From positions 7,380,001 to 7,440,000 of the forward strand of contig OX442323.1 of assembly GCA_949358305.1 (NCBI GenBank): a stretch of DNA of 60,000 nt, read 5' to 3'. Position 1 is the stretch's first letter, and every line of letters begins with the position of its first letter. The notes below the pieces were generated by a model that was given only the letters and a program-made list of their open reading frames with translations, made no database searches and was not told the DNA's origin. Made by a program: the position numbers and the translations under genes. Source of the stretch: Strigamia acuminata. Its lineage: Eukaryota > Arthropoda > Chilopoda > Geophilomorpha > Linotaeniidae. Below are positions 32,338-43,699 of the stretch, one piece after another.

Positions 32338-34761
32338 CTAAACTTTGTAACCAAAACTATTAATTTTTTGTAAATAACCTTCATACTCCATCAGTTTCTT
32401 CGCCATTTGATTGCTGCTGATGGGCAGTTGTGGACCTCCAAATTCCTTCGGTAAGATGTTTGGATTGACACATTGATGCAGAGATTCCATATTTTTTCCA
32501 TGGAAAATTATCTGAAGATAGTAAATACTAGTATAGTATTACAGTTGGTATAACCATTGGTACAGAAATGTCACAAGCACTTTGGTTAAAATTATTTTCT
32601 TTAAGAAGAAAACTGAATAGAGGCAAAACTCACCCTCTCGCTCATACTCAAAAACGGTTTCATTAGATTGAAGATAACTTTGAAAATGGCATTTTCATTT
32701 ATGATGTGAACTGCCTGGAAGTTTATCGGAAGAGATCTCTAAAATAAATAAATTAATTAATTAATTAATTAAAATTATTGATATTATTCAAAAATTTAAG
32801 TTGATTGAATTTCTAAGGGGACAAATTATTTCACCCCCATTTTGACTTAATTTCTCCTTATAAAGTGAGTTTAATCTCCCCCCAACCAAATAACCCCCAT
32901 TTATTTGCACACGGACCCCCAACATTTTCTATAACACCCTCTACGTATCCCAAACGTCTATAAATATGAGACGACTGATGACTTTGCGTTCATTTTCCGT
33001 GCCTTGTCGAACAGCGGAGAGTACAAACCCTTGGCCGGTGATCTTGTGTTTGGACCTGATACGGTTCGTGTGTACTGCTGGGCCCATGTCATTCGGAATG
33101 TGGACAAGAAGTTACACTTGATTACAGATGCCGACATTCGGAGCGAGGTACGGAAGGATTTAGTGAGCTTGCAGTTGTGATTGTCCGTGATTGTCCGTGA
33201 ACAAGATAATGTGAAGTTGTATAATGTCACCCCTGGTGGACAACCGAATTTAACTGACACCAGTGTTAACACATACCTGCGTCAAGAGGAGCGGAAAAGC
33301 TGGCGCCGATTTGACACATTCACTCGAGAAGTAGTTTGTGGCATTTGTGGCAAGTTCGCATTGCAAATGATGTGTGGAATACAGGAACTTGTACATGCCC
33401 TGTGTTACATTTGCAAGCACATTGTTGGAATAGCAATTATTGAGAACTTGCTTGTTGTGCCACCGGAAGCAAAAAGTATTCCCATTGGCCAAAAAAGGAA
33501 GCGCGGATGACCAGCTAAAGCAAAGAGGGCCTTGTGTACACAGTGAGAAGACAACGTTCTAACATAGGGATTACGTGGGAGGTACCTTTGAAATTGTTGA
33601 GGGTAAAATGGGTTGGGGGGGGAAGTAAAGTTAGGGGGGTTCTTTAGTTTTCATGGGGGGGTTTTGGTTGGGGAAAATTTAAAATCAACTTAGGGGAAGT
33701 GTTTAAATCGATGCCAGTTTCTAATGTTTATTTACCTCTACCAAAACAATGAATTTCTTAAGATTGGAAGGAGTGAGCTGCTTGAAGTGTTGTAATCCAA
33801 TTTTGCCCACATCCAAAAGGATAATGAACTGATTGGTTTCTTCAGTTGTAATTAGCACCTCACAACACATGTGCACTGCGACGAACAAATCGTTAAATCT
33901 GATGCGACTTGGATTCCACTTTCCTAACATCAGAACTTTTTTTTAAAAACACATTGACACAAAAATTAAAAATAAGTTTATCAGTTTGTTTGAAAAGTAA
34001 TATTTAGCTGAAAATTATTGTTGGGAGACCCGCGAGAACCGTAAATCCGCTCCTGGTCGATAGTATTGAACCACGAACCAAGGATAACATGGACACTTAT
34101 CTGTGTGTTGTTTCCTATTGATTCGTTGTTCTGTGCGCTGATTGGATGACAGCAATCACGTGTCACGCATTGCTTGCCACCTAAGCATGTTTGTTACCTG
34201 TTGTCATCCCAGAATACAGTGCGGCTGTTGGCGCCATCAGTGGCAAAATGCCCTGAACATGAGGATACGTGTCCATGTTATCCTTGGTTCATGATTGAAC
34301 CAAAGTCGAACGAAAAGTGTGTTAAGGTTCTGTTATCAGAGATTAAAACGGCGGTTCCGGTCTGGCTTTGAACATTGTATGAACATACCTGTGTCAATTG
34401 CTATTATTTTTCGATTTAGTTGATCAAGTTGCGGTATGTCTGTGATAAAATTCCCTTCCCAAACGGCCAGCATGTTTGGTGCAGATGGAACGTAATTGGT
34501 GTACAGTTCTGCGTAGTCAAATTTTAGTTTGTAGTAATTAATCAGCAACTTCAACGACTTCTCGCAATCGAATTTGCAGCAGTTCAGAAACTTCAACAGG
34601 AAGTCGTCTTCGGTGCATGGAAGCAAGTTCTTTTCATCTGCAACATATTTATTTATATATTTATTTATTTATTTGTAAATTTTATATTTTTTTTTACCTG
34701 TGGCGAGTTTTTTGAATTCTTCGACCATTTTTTGTCGGTCAACTAGCATGTTTTCAGCCAT
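32338..34761 (-). CDS. CRAL-TRIO lipid-transfer protein 1
   Basis: Five exons on the minus strand: 34698-34761, 34389-34637, 33736-33923, 32634-32738 and 32338-32511, predicting 259 aa with an uninterrupted frame. The N-terminal CRAL-TRIO-N helix region contains PCTEDDFLLKFLNCCKFD. The lipid-binding domain contains IILLDVGKIGLQH, SLPINFQAVHIINENAIFKV, KPFLSMSERIIFHGKNMESL and LPKEFGG, all typical of the alpha-tocopherol transfer protein/Sec14 family. Such proteins are soluble carriers of small hydrophobic molecules. It is nearly identical in plan and sequence to the gene at 42098-43596. A MULE fragment sits in intron 3. An AATAAA (complement at 32279-32284) lies about 54 bp after the stop and overlaps the hAT-like target duplication. 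Confidence 0.88.
32817..33715 (+). mobile_element. Internally deleted MULE DNA transposon
   Basis: 899 bp inserted in CRAL-TRIO 1 intron 3. Flanks are AATTTCTAA (32808-32816) and AGTTTCTAA (33716-33724), a 9-bp duplication with one mismatch; the empty site is in the copy at about 42565. The ends are imperfect inverted repeats rich in CCCC. The plus strand keeps transposase pieces: DFAFIFRALSNSGEYKPLAG and VYCWAHVIRNVDKKL, then a SWIM-type end CYICKHIVGIA followed by SIPIGQKRKRG, with stops between them. This matches the C-terminal organisation of animal MULE transposases; the protein is not functional. Confidence 0.85.
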
Positions 34762-34876
34762 TTTGGTAATGAAATTATTCTGTAATTTTGTGTGTGAAGA
34801 TCTGAAAAATAAATTGTATTATTATTTCACTTAATATCGTGTTATCTCATATTCATTATCTGCATTATCTCATATA

Positions 34877-35616
34877 CAGGGTGTTTCGTTTAAGATGCCC
34901 AGTCAATTTTCAGAATAAGTATATGCTTTTTTAAAAAACCAAGCAGACTAGCCTACAGCAAAGTAGGGATGACGAATCCAATGGTGTAATCAAATTTCAT
35001 GCCAGACATGCTACAATGCACTTTTCATTAGCTAACTCGTTAGCTGGTCGAGATAGAGCAAAATTTCCAATTACAAACTTGTAGAGCACCATCAAATTAG
35101 TACTATCCAACTTATCTTAGTCACCTTAAGTTAAATTCTTCATTTTAAAATCAAAACAAATCAGCTGAAATAAAGCCAGCCATTGTGGTAAAACTTAAAT
35201 TTTTACTGCAAAAGTACTGCATTTCTTCAATAAATGTATTCAAATTTGCATTATTATGCAAGTAAACAAGAAAAACTACTGTATATTTTTAATGCCTAAA
35301 TTATTTTATTTTCTAAGAATAAAAAGTTTCATTTTGCTAATTTTTTTTTAAGAAAGCAGTAAACTTAAGGTATCTAAGTTAAGTTGGATAGTACTAATTT
35401 GATTGTGCTCTACAACTTTGTAATCGGAAATTTTGCTCTATCTTGACCAGCTAACGAGTTAGCGAATGAAAAGTGCATTGTTGCATGTCTGGCATGAAAT
35501 TTGATTACACCATTGGATTCGTCATCCCTACTTTGCTGAGGCTAGTCTGCTTGGTTTTTTAAAAAAGCATATACTTATTCTGGAAATTGACTGGGCATCT
35601 TAAACGAAACACCCTG
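34877..35616. mobile_element. Long foldback MITE with TA target site
   Basis: 740 bp with two arms of about 250 bp that are near-perfect inverted copies, starting CAGGGTGTTTCGTTTAAGAT. TA flanks both sides (34875-34876, 35617-35618). The empty site in the duplicate reads ATGTATATGAAG at about 43696. A TA target duplication fits Tc1/mariner-type transposition. Confidence 0.88.
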
Positions 35617-35911
35617 TATGAAGTTACTTAGTTTTTTTAGAGGTTTCCTGTTGCTTAATTTTTCAATATGTAATATATCCACCAAGTCCCGAAGTTTACT
35701 GATAATATCTATCGTACTATTCCGGGGAAAGATGACTATCACAAGTTTAATGTGATAGACAGGTGGAATGGATTACGGTTAGTCACTGCTTTATTCATTA
35801 CTTTTCTTTTCTGAATTTAAAATTTTTTATTTCAATATTTTATGCCCTTTTGTATAGGGTACTTCAAAAATGGGCCGACCCAAATGCAATAAACTTCACG
35901 GAACACGTATG

Positions 35912-37183
35912 CAGGGATTGCAGTACTGGTTTCAGTATCGGTTCCAGTACCGGTATTGGTACCGGGATTCAGTACCAGTCTTGGTACTGAGGTTTTTTTC
36001 TGTTGGTACTGAGGGCCGGTACTAGTACCGTCAGCTTTTCTGGTACCGGAACCGTCCTTCACACCGGAACCGGAACTGGTACTTTCCATCATCATAAACA
36101 ACACAACAACGCCACCTACTACCAGCATTTCTAATGATGTAAGTGGTGACAAATTTTATTTCACTCGTTATTTACTCCTTTTAAATTAACTTGGAAATAG
36201 TAATAATGGCAAATGGCTGAACTAGAACAACAAGCATTTGAATATGGCACAAAAAAGACTTGTACTAAATTTCCAAATCTGGTGCCACAACTTCAAACCC
36301 CAATATCTCAACAACCTGACCACAGATTTTTTTATTTAAAAAACGAAACGATATAGAGGACCTTCTCCTCTACAAATTGTAAAAGGCAGAACACTCCACC
36401 CCTCTTGGTTTTCGAGCGGCGACCGTTTGAATTTGGCGCAACTGAAATTACAAAACCCAAATCTTCCAAGTTTTTAGCATTTTTGTTTTCAGCGTTGTTG
36501 CGTTTCAGAGTTTTTGATTTCTGTGCTTGCTACACGAAGGATCCCTGAAGGCTCCCAAGTGGGCTCCCCAGCGGGCTCCCCAGCGGGCTCCCCAGCGGGC
36601 TCCCCAATGTTTAAGTGTCCGCCGCTCGAAAACTAAGAGGGTTAGAGTGTTGTGCCTTTTCGGGTTTGTAGAGGAGTAGGTCCTTTACATCATTTGGTTT
36701 TTTTTAATAAAAAAAACTGTGACCAATTTGTTGAAATGTTGGGGTTTGAAGTTGTGGCACCATATTTGGAAATTTAGTACAAGTCTTTTTTGTGCCATAT
36801 TCAAATGCTTGCTGCTCGAAAACTAAGAGGAGTAGAGACTTGTGTTGTTCACGGTTTGTTTAGGAGAAAGTCCTCTATCTTTTCGTATAAAAACCATTGA
36901 AATCCTTGGTAAAAAAAAATTGGGATTTGTTCTATCTGTAGTTTAGGTAAATGTGAATGTGTTGCAAACTTCAGCCTGGTGACAAATAAATATTTTTGTT
37001 GAATAATAGATTTCCTATCCGGAACCGGTACCAATACCGGTGCCAGTACCGCTTTCAGTAGTAGTACTGGTCCCAATACCGGTGCCCATTTATCATTCGG
37101 GACCGGAACCGAATATAGTACCGGAAAAAAATTTCAGTACCGAATACCGGTACCATGAAAACCGTCCGGTACTGTAATCCCTA
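35912..37183. mobile_element. hAT-like MITE with GGTACCGG-rich subterminal repeats
   Basis: The ends are CAGGGATTGCAGTAC and, inverted, TAGGGATTACAGTAC. They are flanked by the 8-bp duplication CACGTATG (35904-35911 and 37184-37191), which interrupts the copied CD36 exon-6/intron-6 junction. Both ends are rich in GGTACCGG/CCAGTACC motifs. 1,272 bp; no transposase seen. Confidence 0.88.
36225..36800. repeat. Inner inverted repeat within the hAT-like element
   Basis: Two arms of roughly 190-210 bp (about 36233-36440 and 36608-36800) are inverted copies; GCCGCTCGAAAACTAAGAGG marks the inner side. The centre carries four direct copies of a GGGCTCCCCAGC unit (36557-36605). It may be a nested foldback element or the core of the outer one. 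Confidence 0.7.
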
Positions 37184-37408
37184 CACGTATGTACATCAAA
37201 ACTCATATCTGTTGTTATCGTTTTTGAATAAATTACTTTTTTTTTAAAAACAAAATGAATCGGATTAAATTTTTATCTTATTTTATCTAGCCTTATCTCT
37301 TCCACACTTCCTTCACGGCGATCCCCGGGACTTGGATCAAGTCGAAGGTCTCAAACCAAACAAATCCCTACGTAATACTTATGCAATCCTCGAACCGGAA
37401 TTGATTAA

Positions 37409-37874
37409 CTCTTGGAGGCATAAGGCTATACGGATTTATGGACAAGCTCTTTCTTAAATAGAAAATTTTTTTTCCTATCCATTATTTTTGCTAAAAATTT
37501 GTGATTTTGTTTATATCATACTGAACCTTAACTCAGGTAAAATTTTAAGTCATTGGTCATTTATTTAATTAATTATGCTAGATGCAAATTTTCTGCCCCT
37601 TAAAACTCCAGCAAAACTATTATGCTGGCTTTGATGCCTAAGAAAGAGCGCTTCAGTTAACAGCTTTTCGCATTTACCAGTAGTGTTTAAACCAACCACT
37701 AGTTACTAAAAAAAATATATTTTTTTACTGTTCATAACTAGCGCCCTCTATAAAATTATAGTTGCAAACTTTCAAAAATCGAAACGGCGCTTTTAGTAAT
37801 TGACCTGAAAATTGTCCATAAATCCGTAATGCCTTATACCAGAACGGCACATTTTATCCTTATGCCTCTGAGGG
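37409..37874. mobile_element. piggyBac-like MITE at a TTAA site
   Basis: 466 bp between TTAA at 37405-37408 and TTAA at 37875-37878. The ends are CTCTTGGAGGCATAAGG and, inverted, CCCTCAGAGGCATAAGG, with a further inner inverted match ACGGATTTATGGACAA. The functional CD36 intron 9 holds the empty site ATTGATTAAACC at about 29284. TTAA targets and CCC-type ends fit piggyBac. Confidence 0.85.
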
Positions 37875-38509
37875 TTAAACCTTCACTGCATAGTTTTAAT
37901 CGTTTCAAATATCGCAGAAAACGGGCACATACTTGATATTAACGTGCAATTACAATTAAACGCCGTTTTGGAAAGTATACCCGGTATGCCGTAAGTTTTT
38001 AAAAAAAATTAACGTTAACAAAATTTTTACGTCTTTTTCAAATTATGTTCTACAGAATCTTTTTAAAATTATGTTTTGTGATTTGTTTAAAAGCACAATG
38101 AGAATATTTTTCTAATGTATGAAATTGATCACTGAAATAAATTTCGATTTATTTTATTTTTGTAATTAAGGTAGAATTGTATAGCTTTGGGTTAAACGAA
38201 TTGCTGAATAAACACTTAATTGTGTACTTAGCGCATTATATTATTGTTTGAGCGATTTAAATGAGCGATATTTAAGAGAGAATTAAAGATGAGGAAATAA
38301 TCTCGTCTGTCAAACTTGATTGATTGGTGTTTTGGCGAGTAAACTAAAGCAAATAAACCTAAGCAGGGATAAAAGTGGGGAAAAAGTCTTGCCGGAAAGC
38401 AAGTTCGTCGTTGCGACGTTGTGAAAATCAACGATTACAGCCCAGAAATCGACAGTTTAGACCCAAAAAAAATGACTTTTTCGATGGTTATTGGCCTATA
38501 AGGGTCGAT

Positions 38510-38745
38510 TTTGGCGCTAAAAACCAATTTTTTGACTAAAAACATCAACTTTTGGCTAAAAACATTAATTTTTCGGCTAAAAACATCAATTTTTCGGCTA
38601 AAAACATCAATTTTTCGACTAAAAACATCAATTTTTCGGCTAAAAACATCAATTTTTTGCTAAAAACATCAATTTTTCGGCTAAAAACATCAATTTTTCG
38701 GCTAAAAACAATTTGTTTTCTGGGCTAAAAACGTCAATTTTCGTG
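38510..38745. repeat. Tandem repeat, 21 bp unit
   Basis: About nine copies of CTAAAAACATCAATTTTTCGG. Confidence 0.95.
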
Positions 38746-39011
38746 CCAAATTTGTCGATTTCAATAGTCTTTACACCAAAAGACGTTTGCTTCTACGAAC
38801 CCTCCAAAGAACAAGTCTCTGTCTACCTCTCAAAACTTTAAATATTTGAATGTTATCCAATCAAACTCCTGTGGCGCTAAATGAAAACAGTTAACAGTCC
38901 ACGGTTGGTAATTTAGTCATAAGAAACAGTTTATATAATATGATATACAATATACAATCAGAAATAAGGTACTGAAACTTTGATTTAAAATGATCAATAA
39001 TTAGATTTCAT

Positions 39012-40536
39012 TTAAACTTTTTTATAGCCAAAAGAATTCATTCTTTGTACATAGTCTTCATACATGAAACACTTTTCCACAAGGTGTTTGTTATCCAACG
39101 GCGGTTGCAGACCTCCAAATTCCTGTGGTAAAATATCGGGAATGACATGCTTGTGCAGTGATTGCAAATTTTTCCCATGTAGAAAAATCTAATTCAAAAA
39201 TAATTAGTAACTATTAAATATGAGTAAATAGAGAGTTTGCGGGATGCATTTTTCCCTTATTTTGTGCCACGTTACACTATTTTAGTGCCATATCGTAAGG
39301 GAAAAATCTTTAGTGTATCGTTTTCAACACTAAATTAAAATATAGCGCAGCCAATCAGAATTGAGAACACTATATTGTTAGCTCCGCCCATTGCAAATGG
39401 CGATTATTTTGTTGTCCCGGTCAAACACATCACAGTCATAGGTAAGTAGATTGAATGATAAGTGAGGCCCAAAATTGAATTTTAGGCCCAAAACCATACT
39501 GTATAGGCATAATAATATAATTTTATGCAGAAATTTGCACATTTACGCCCCCAAATTGAATTTTTAGGCCCAAAATTACTAACTGTCAGTAGTTGGCTGA
39601 AATAGTGTAGTGATAACGGAAAAGTGCAGCCTGCAAAAACATAATTTATCATTTTTCCCTTACACTATTTTTATACCGTATAGTCTTTAACTGTAAGGGA
39701 AAAATGCATCTCGCAAACTCTCTAATGTAAACGATTTCCAGTGTAATTACTTTATCTCTCATGCTTTTACTCAGGAATGGCCATATGAGAGTGAGTATCA
39801 TTTTAAAAATGACATTTTCATTCACATAATGAAATGCGTGAAACCAAAGTGGAAAACTTTTCTAAAACAAAAAATATTTTTAATCTATAGCAGGAAAAAG
39901 AAAAATGGATGACATTTTTTTACTTCAATCAAAGTAACAATTCTGGTAACATTGGCAGGAGTCATTTGCTTGGCGTGTTGAAGACCAATCCCATCACAAT
40001 CTAGAATCGTTATAACTCCCTTGAATTGTGCTTGCACATTGTCCTCGATAATTACTTCTAAAATCATGTGTAGAGCGACGAAAATATCGTCGAAATCGGA
40101 GCGCGTCGGGTCCCATTTCCCTGGCGGAGAAGAGAAGAATTAACAAGTTTAGGCCTAAAATTCGAACTCACCGAAGCGGGTGACTAAAACCGTTCGGCCG
40201 TGCTGGTCAGTTTGAGTCAACACGGTGGAGAAATTGTTCTCATAGAGGGCGACCATCTTGGGCGACGATAGACGAAAGTTTTTGAAGAGGTACGAATAAT
40301 CAAACTTGAGTTTGTAGTAATTTTGCAACAGCGCCAACGATTTGGTGATGTCGAAATCCCACGTGCGCAGAAACTTGAGCAAGAAACCATCTTCTGTGCA
40401 CGGATCTAAGTCCTTTTCAGCTGCAATCAAATAATTAATCTTACAATTGTATTTCTGCCTAACTTAACTTACCCAGAACGATTTTCCTGAATTTCTCCAG
40501 GATTTGTTGTTGTTGGACATCGCAGCTTTCAGCCAT
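39012..40536 (-). CDS. CRAL-TRIO lipid-transfer protein 2
   Basis: Five exons on the minus strand: 40473-40536, 40172-40420, 39924-40120, 39751-39861 and 39012-39188, predicting 265 aa with an open frame. It has the same exon plan as CRAL-TRIO 1 and 3 but is clearly more diverged from both. Motifs: [18 protein letters not shown] in the N-terminal helix domain; [33 protein letters not shown] and [11 protein letters not shown] in the lipid-binding domain. The family carries hydrophobic ligands such as tocopherol, retinoids or phosphoinositides; the ligand here cannot be read from sequence. Intron 4 contains a TA-flanked MITE. It is probably the oldest paralogue of the three. Confidence 0.9.
39231..39722. 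mobile_element. TA-flanked MITE in CRAL-TRIO 2 intron 4
   Basis: 492 bp with ends GAGAGTTTGCGGGATGCATT and, inverted, GAGAGTTTGCGAGATGCATT, both followed by TTTCCCTTA. TA is at both flanks (39229-39230, 39723-39724). No coding capacity. Confidence 0.88.
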
Positions 40537-40975
40537 TGAAATCAATGACCAACCTTTGCTTCTGTTCATCTCAAAGTCCTGATGTACAGATAGTGATATT
40601 GATATACAAAAAGAGATAAGTTAAGTGCAAATGATAAATTATTAAATTAAAAACTGTAGCAATAATTGCGTGGTATTTTTTTCCTTCTATTTAGAGTTTT
40701 TGTATCACCTTAGTTAAACAGCCATTCCCTCACATAATTCAAATAATAATAATAATAATAATAACAATGCTTGGGGTGGGTGTATCCGTATATTTTTTAA
40801 ATTGTAATCTTTGAGACATGTGTTTTTTGTATATTGATATCTTTATATTAGTTTTTTCTGTATTGCTGGTGGCCATGTAGGTCAATGAGCTGCAGCCGGG
40901 ACCAATATAAGGGAATAAATTTTAATAAAAATAATAATAATTTTAAAAAAAAAATTTAATTTAAAATTTTCTACT

Positions 40976-41208
40976 TTTTAGATGTGCCGATTGCCATATC
41001 GGCGCAATGTGCGTTTTGTTGTTGTTGTGCAGCCGTCGTTCATTGTTTTCAATGCTATAGTCGGTGAATTTTGGGAGCATTTAATGGCGCTCCATAAGCC
41101 TCGCAACGTAATACCGGTAAGACAATTAATTATATCATTATTGCATTGTTTTAATCGATTCAAATATATGAGAAAAAGGGAATAATACTTGATATTAACG
41201 ATATTAAC
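40976..41208 (+). pseudogene. Second CD36 fragment (exon 9 start, intron 9, exon 10 start)
   Basis: The part at 41108-41208 matches the CD36 exon 9 donor, intron 9 and the start of exon 10 (GGGAATAATACTTGATATTAA). The part at 40976-41000 weakly resembles the exon-9 acceptor and first codons. Confidence 0.65.
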
Positions 41209-41253
41209 AAGCAAAAATCCATCTTCCGTACATGGAACTAAACCCCTTTTCAG
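41209..41253 (-). pseudogene. Fragment of a fourth CRAL-TRIO gene
   Basis: 45 bp matching the start of CRAL-TRIO exon 2 (CTGAAAAGG... TGTACGGAAGATGG), including its acceptor, with a frame-breaking extra base. It abuts the CD36 fragment in opposite orientation, the arrangement seen elsewhere in the cluster. Confidence 0.65.
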
Positions 41254-41469
41254 CTGCAAATAAATAAATAGATAATTATACAAATTACTATACTACGGTA
41301 AAGCTCCGAATAGTGGCCGGGGGTTACCTGCAGTCTATGCAATAAAAACCGGGTCAAATTAAGCGCCGGGGTCTTACTGATCACTTTCCTGCATGGCACA
41401 CTTAAAGCAACACTGCGCGTGCGCCTGGTGCGGTTCAACATGACATCGCCAACATCCAAAAACGTCAAA

Positions 41470-41580
41470 TAAGTAGTTTTCTGCGTACATTTTATTTTTC
41501 GGCTTAAAAGGTGCAGTTTTGTGCATAAATTTTATTTTTCGGCTTAAAAGGTGCAGTTTTGTGCATAAATTTTAGTTTTG
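41470..41580. repeat. Two-copy direct repeat, about 40 bp
   Basis: TTTTTCGGCTTAAAAGGTGC followed by AGTTTTGTGCATAAATTTTA occurs twice in tandem with a partial extra copy before it. Confidence 0.8.
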
Positions 41581-42097
41581 GGCCTAGAAATTCCATAAAA
41601 ACGCCTGGCTTAAATAATCGCCTTGGTTCACTTCAAATAGACAGGTGGGTGTCGTTCGTTGGGCTTTGAATGAATTTATACACATCATCTGCACGATATT
41701 ACCACAAAAACTTATTTTATTTTCTTAATGTATTGATTAATTTATCACTGTTCTACAGAATCTGATGCGGATGTCCGCAACAAACACCAGATGTCTCCAA
41801 GTCCAAGATGGCGCCGGACTTCAATCTGATCTGATGGTACGAACTTTGATATTGTTTTGTTTGGGAATTGGGTTACGTTGTTTTCCAACCAAATGCGTTA
41901 TTTTTTCTGGTTATGTGTTTATGCATATAATGTAATTCAAAGTTTGAAAATATAGCAAACTTTGGACACACAAGATCATTTGCTAATCAGTTGCTATCTA
42001 TTTTATTTTATTTTTAAATTACAAGCACAAAATATTATTTTATTCACAATAGTTTTTCATTATAATTTTAACCCGATTGCGGGCAAGTTATAATCTG

Positions 42098-42498
42098 CTA
42101 AACTTTATAACCAAAACTATTAATTTTTTGTAAATAACCTTCGTACTCCATCAGTTTCTTCGCCATTTGATTGCTGCTGATGGGCAGTTGTGGACCTCCA
42201 AATTCCTTCGGTAAGATGTTTGGAGTGACACATTTATGCAGAGATTCCATATTTTTTCCATGGAAAATTATCTGAAGACAGTAAATATAGTATTACAGTT
42301 GGTATAACCATTGGTACAGAAATGTCGCAAGCACTTTGGTTAAAATTATTTTCTTTAAGAAGAAAACTGAATAGAGGCAAAACTCACCCTCTCGCTCATA
42401 CTCAAAAACGGTTTGATCAGATTGAAGATAATTTTAAAAATGGCATTTTCATTTATGATGTGAAATGCCTGGAAGTTTATCGGAAGAGATCTCTAAAA

Positions 42499-42529
<31 letters not shown>

Positions 42530-43596
42530 AAATTATTGATATTATTCAAAAATTTAATCTAATTGAATTTCTAATGTTTATTTACCTCTATCAAAATAAT
42601 GAGTTTCTTAAGATTAGAAGGAGTGAGTTGCTTGGCGTGTTGTAATCCAATTCCGCCCACATCCAAAAGGATAATGAACTGATTGGTTTCTTCAGTCGTA
42701 ATTAGCACCTCACAACACATGTGCACTGCGACGAACAAATCGTTAAAGCTGATGCGACTTGGATTCCACTTTCCTAACATCAGAAATTAAAAAAGTTTAT
42801 CAATTTATTCAAAAAGTAATATTTAGCCGAAAATTATTTTTGGGAGACAGCTGCGAGAAGCAATCGACAGTGGCGTGTTCCACGATGGAGGCAGAATTTA
42901 TTGCTCTCGTGGAATGCGTCAAAGAACTGTACTGGCTCGATCACGTGTTCCATCAACTCCCGATTCTTAAATCCGCCCCATGAACCAAGGATTACATGGA
43001 CACATATCCGTGTGTTATTTCCTATTGATTCGTTGTTCTGTATGCTGATTGGATGACAGCAATCACGTGTCACGCATTGCTTGCCATCTAAGCATGTTTG
43101 TTACCTGTTTTCATCCCAGAATACAGTGCGGCTATATATATTATGTGGCGCCATCAGTGGCAAAATGCACTGAACATGTGGATATGTGTCCTTTGAACGA
43201 TGTATGAACATACCTGTGTCAAGTGCTATTATTTTTCGATTTAGTTGATCAAGTTGCGGTATGTCTGTGAAGAAATTCCCTTCCCAAATCGCCAGCATGT
43301 TTGGTGCAGATGGAACGTAATTGGTGTACAGATCTGCATAGTCAAATTTTAGTTTGTAGTAATTAATCAGCAACTTCAATGATTTCTCGCAATCGAATTT
43401 GCAGTAGTTCAGAAACTTCAACAGGAAGTCGTCTTCGGTGCATGGAAGCAAGTTCTTTTCATCTGCAACATATTTATTTATATATTTATTTATTTATTTA
43501 TTTATTTGTAAATTTAATTTATTTTTTTTTACCTGTGGCGAGTTTTTTGAATTCTTCGACCATTTTTTGTCGGTCAACTATCGTGTTTTCAGCCAT
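42098..43596 (-). CDS. CRAL-TRIO lipid-transfer protein 3
   Basis: Five exons on the minus strand: 43533-43596, 43214-43462, 42586-42773, 42388-42492 and 42098-42271. Exon lengths are identical to CRAL-TRIO 1 and it also predicts 259 aa. Differences from copy 1 are scattered substitutions (for example [10 protein letters not shown] instead of GKIGLQHFKQ, and ADLYTNY instead of AELYTNY), and the frame stays open. That suggests both copies are, or recently were, under selection. Domains are as in copy 1. A retrotransposon RNase H fragment lies in intron 2. Confidence 0.9.
42845..42980 (+). mobile_element. Copia-type retrotransposon RNase H fragment
   Basis: The plus strand encodes a short open stretch with KQSTVACSTMEAEFIAL and VKELYWL, the characteristic RNase H end of Ty1/copia polyproteins. 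Only about 45 codons remain, inside CRAL-TRIO 3 intron 2. A different, shorter sequence occupies the same place in copy 1 (about 34025-34075). Confidence 0.8.
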
Positions 43597-43699
43597 TTTG
43601 GTGATGAAATTATTCTGTAATTTTGTGTGTGAAGATCTGAAAAATAAATTGTATTATTATTTCACTTAATATCGTGTTATCTCGTATTTAAATTTATGT

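Larger units (their letters stand above)
31322..34860. repeat. Segmental duplication, copy 1 (partner 41645-43690)
   Basis: From GTTCGTTGGGCTTTGAATGA through the CRAL-TRIO gene and its promoter this matches 41645-43690. The extra length of copy 1 is explained mainly by the insertions at 31768-32273 and 32817-33715. Confidence 0.9.
35722..38411 (+). pseudogene. Broken copy of the CD36 3' half
   Basis: Pieces appear in CD36 order: end of exon 5, intron 5 and exon 6 (35722-35911), intron 6 (37184-37290), exon 9 (about 37291-37400), exon 10 (about 37918-37991), then 3'UTR and downstream sequence (about 38045-38411). Exons 7, 8, 11 and 12 are missing, and exon 9 is joined directly to an intron-6 acceptor. 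Two transposons interrupt it (35912-37183 and 37409-37874). No product is expected. Confidence 0.9.
41645..43690. repeat. Segmental duplication, copy 3 (partner 31322-34860)
   Basis: Matches copy 1 over the 5' flank, the whole CRAL-TRIO gene and its promoter. It lacks the hAT-like, MULE and long foldback insertions, so it preserves their empty sites. Confidence 0.9.

Noticed and set aside
41281-41600. GC-richer stretch with TTAAGCGCCGGGG and TTAAATAATCGCC motifs, possibly a transposon
   Set aside because: No inverted ends or target duplication could be found by eye.
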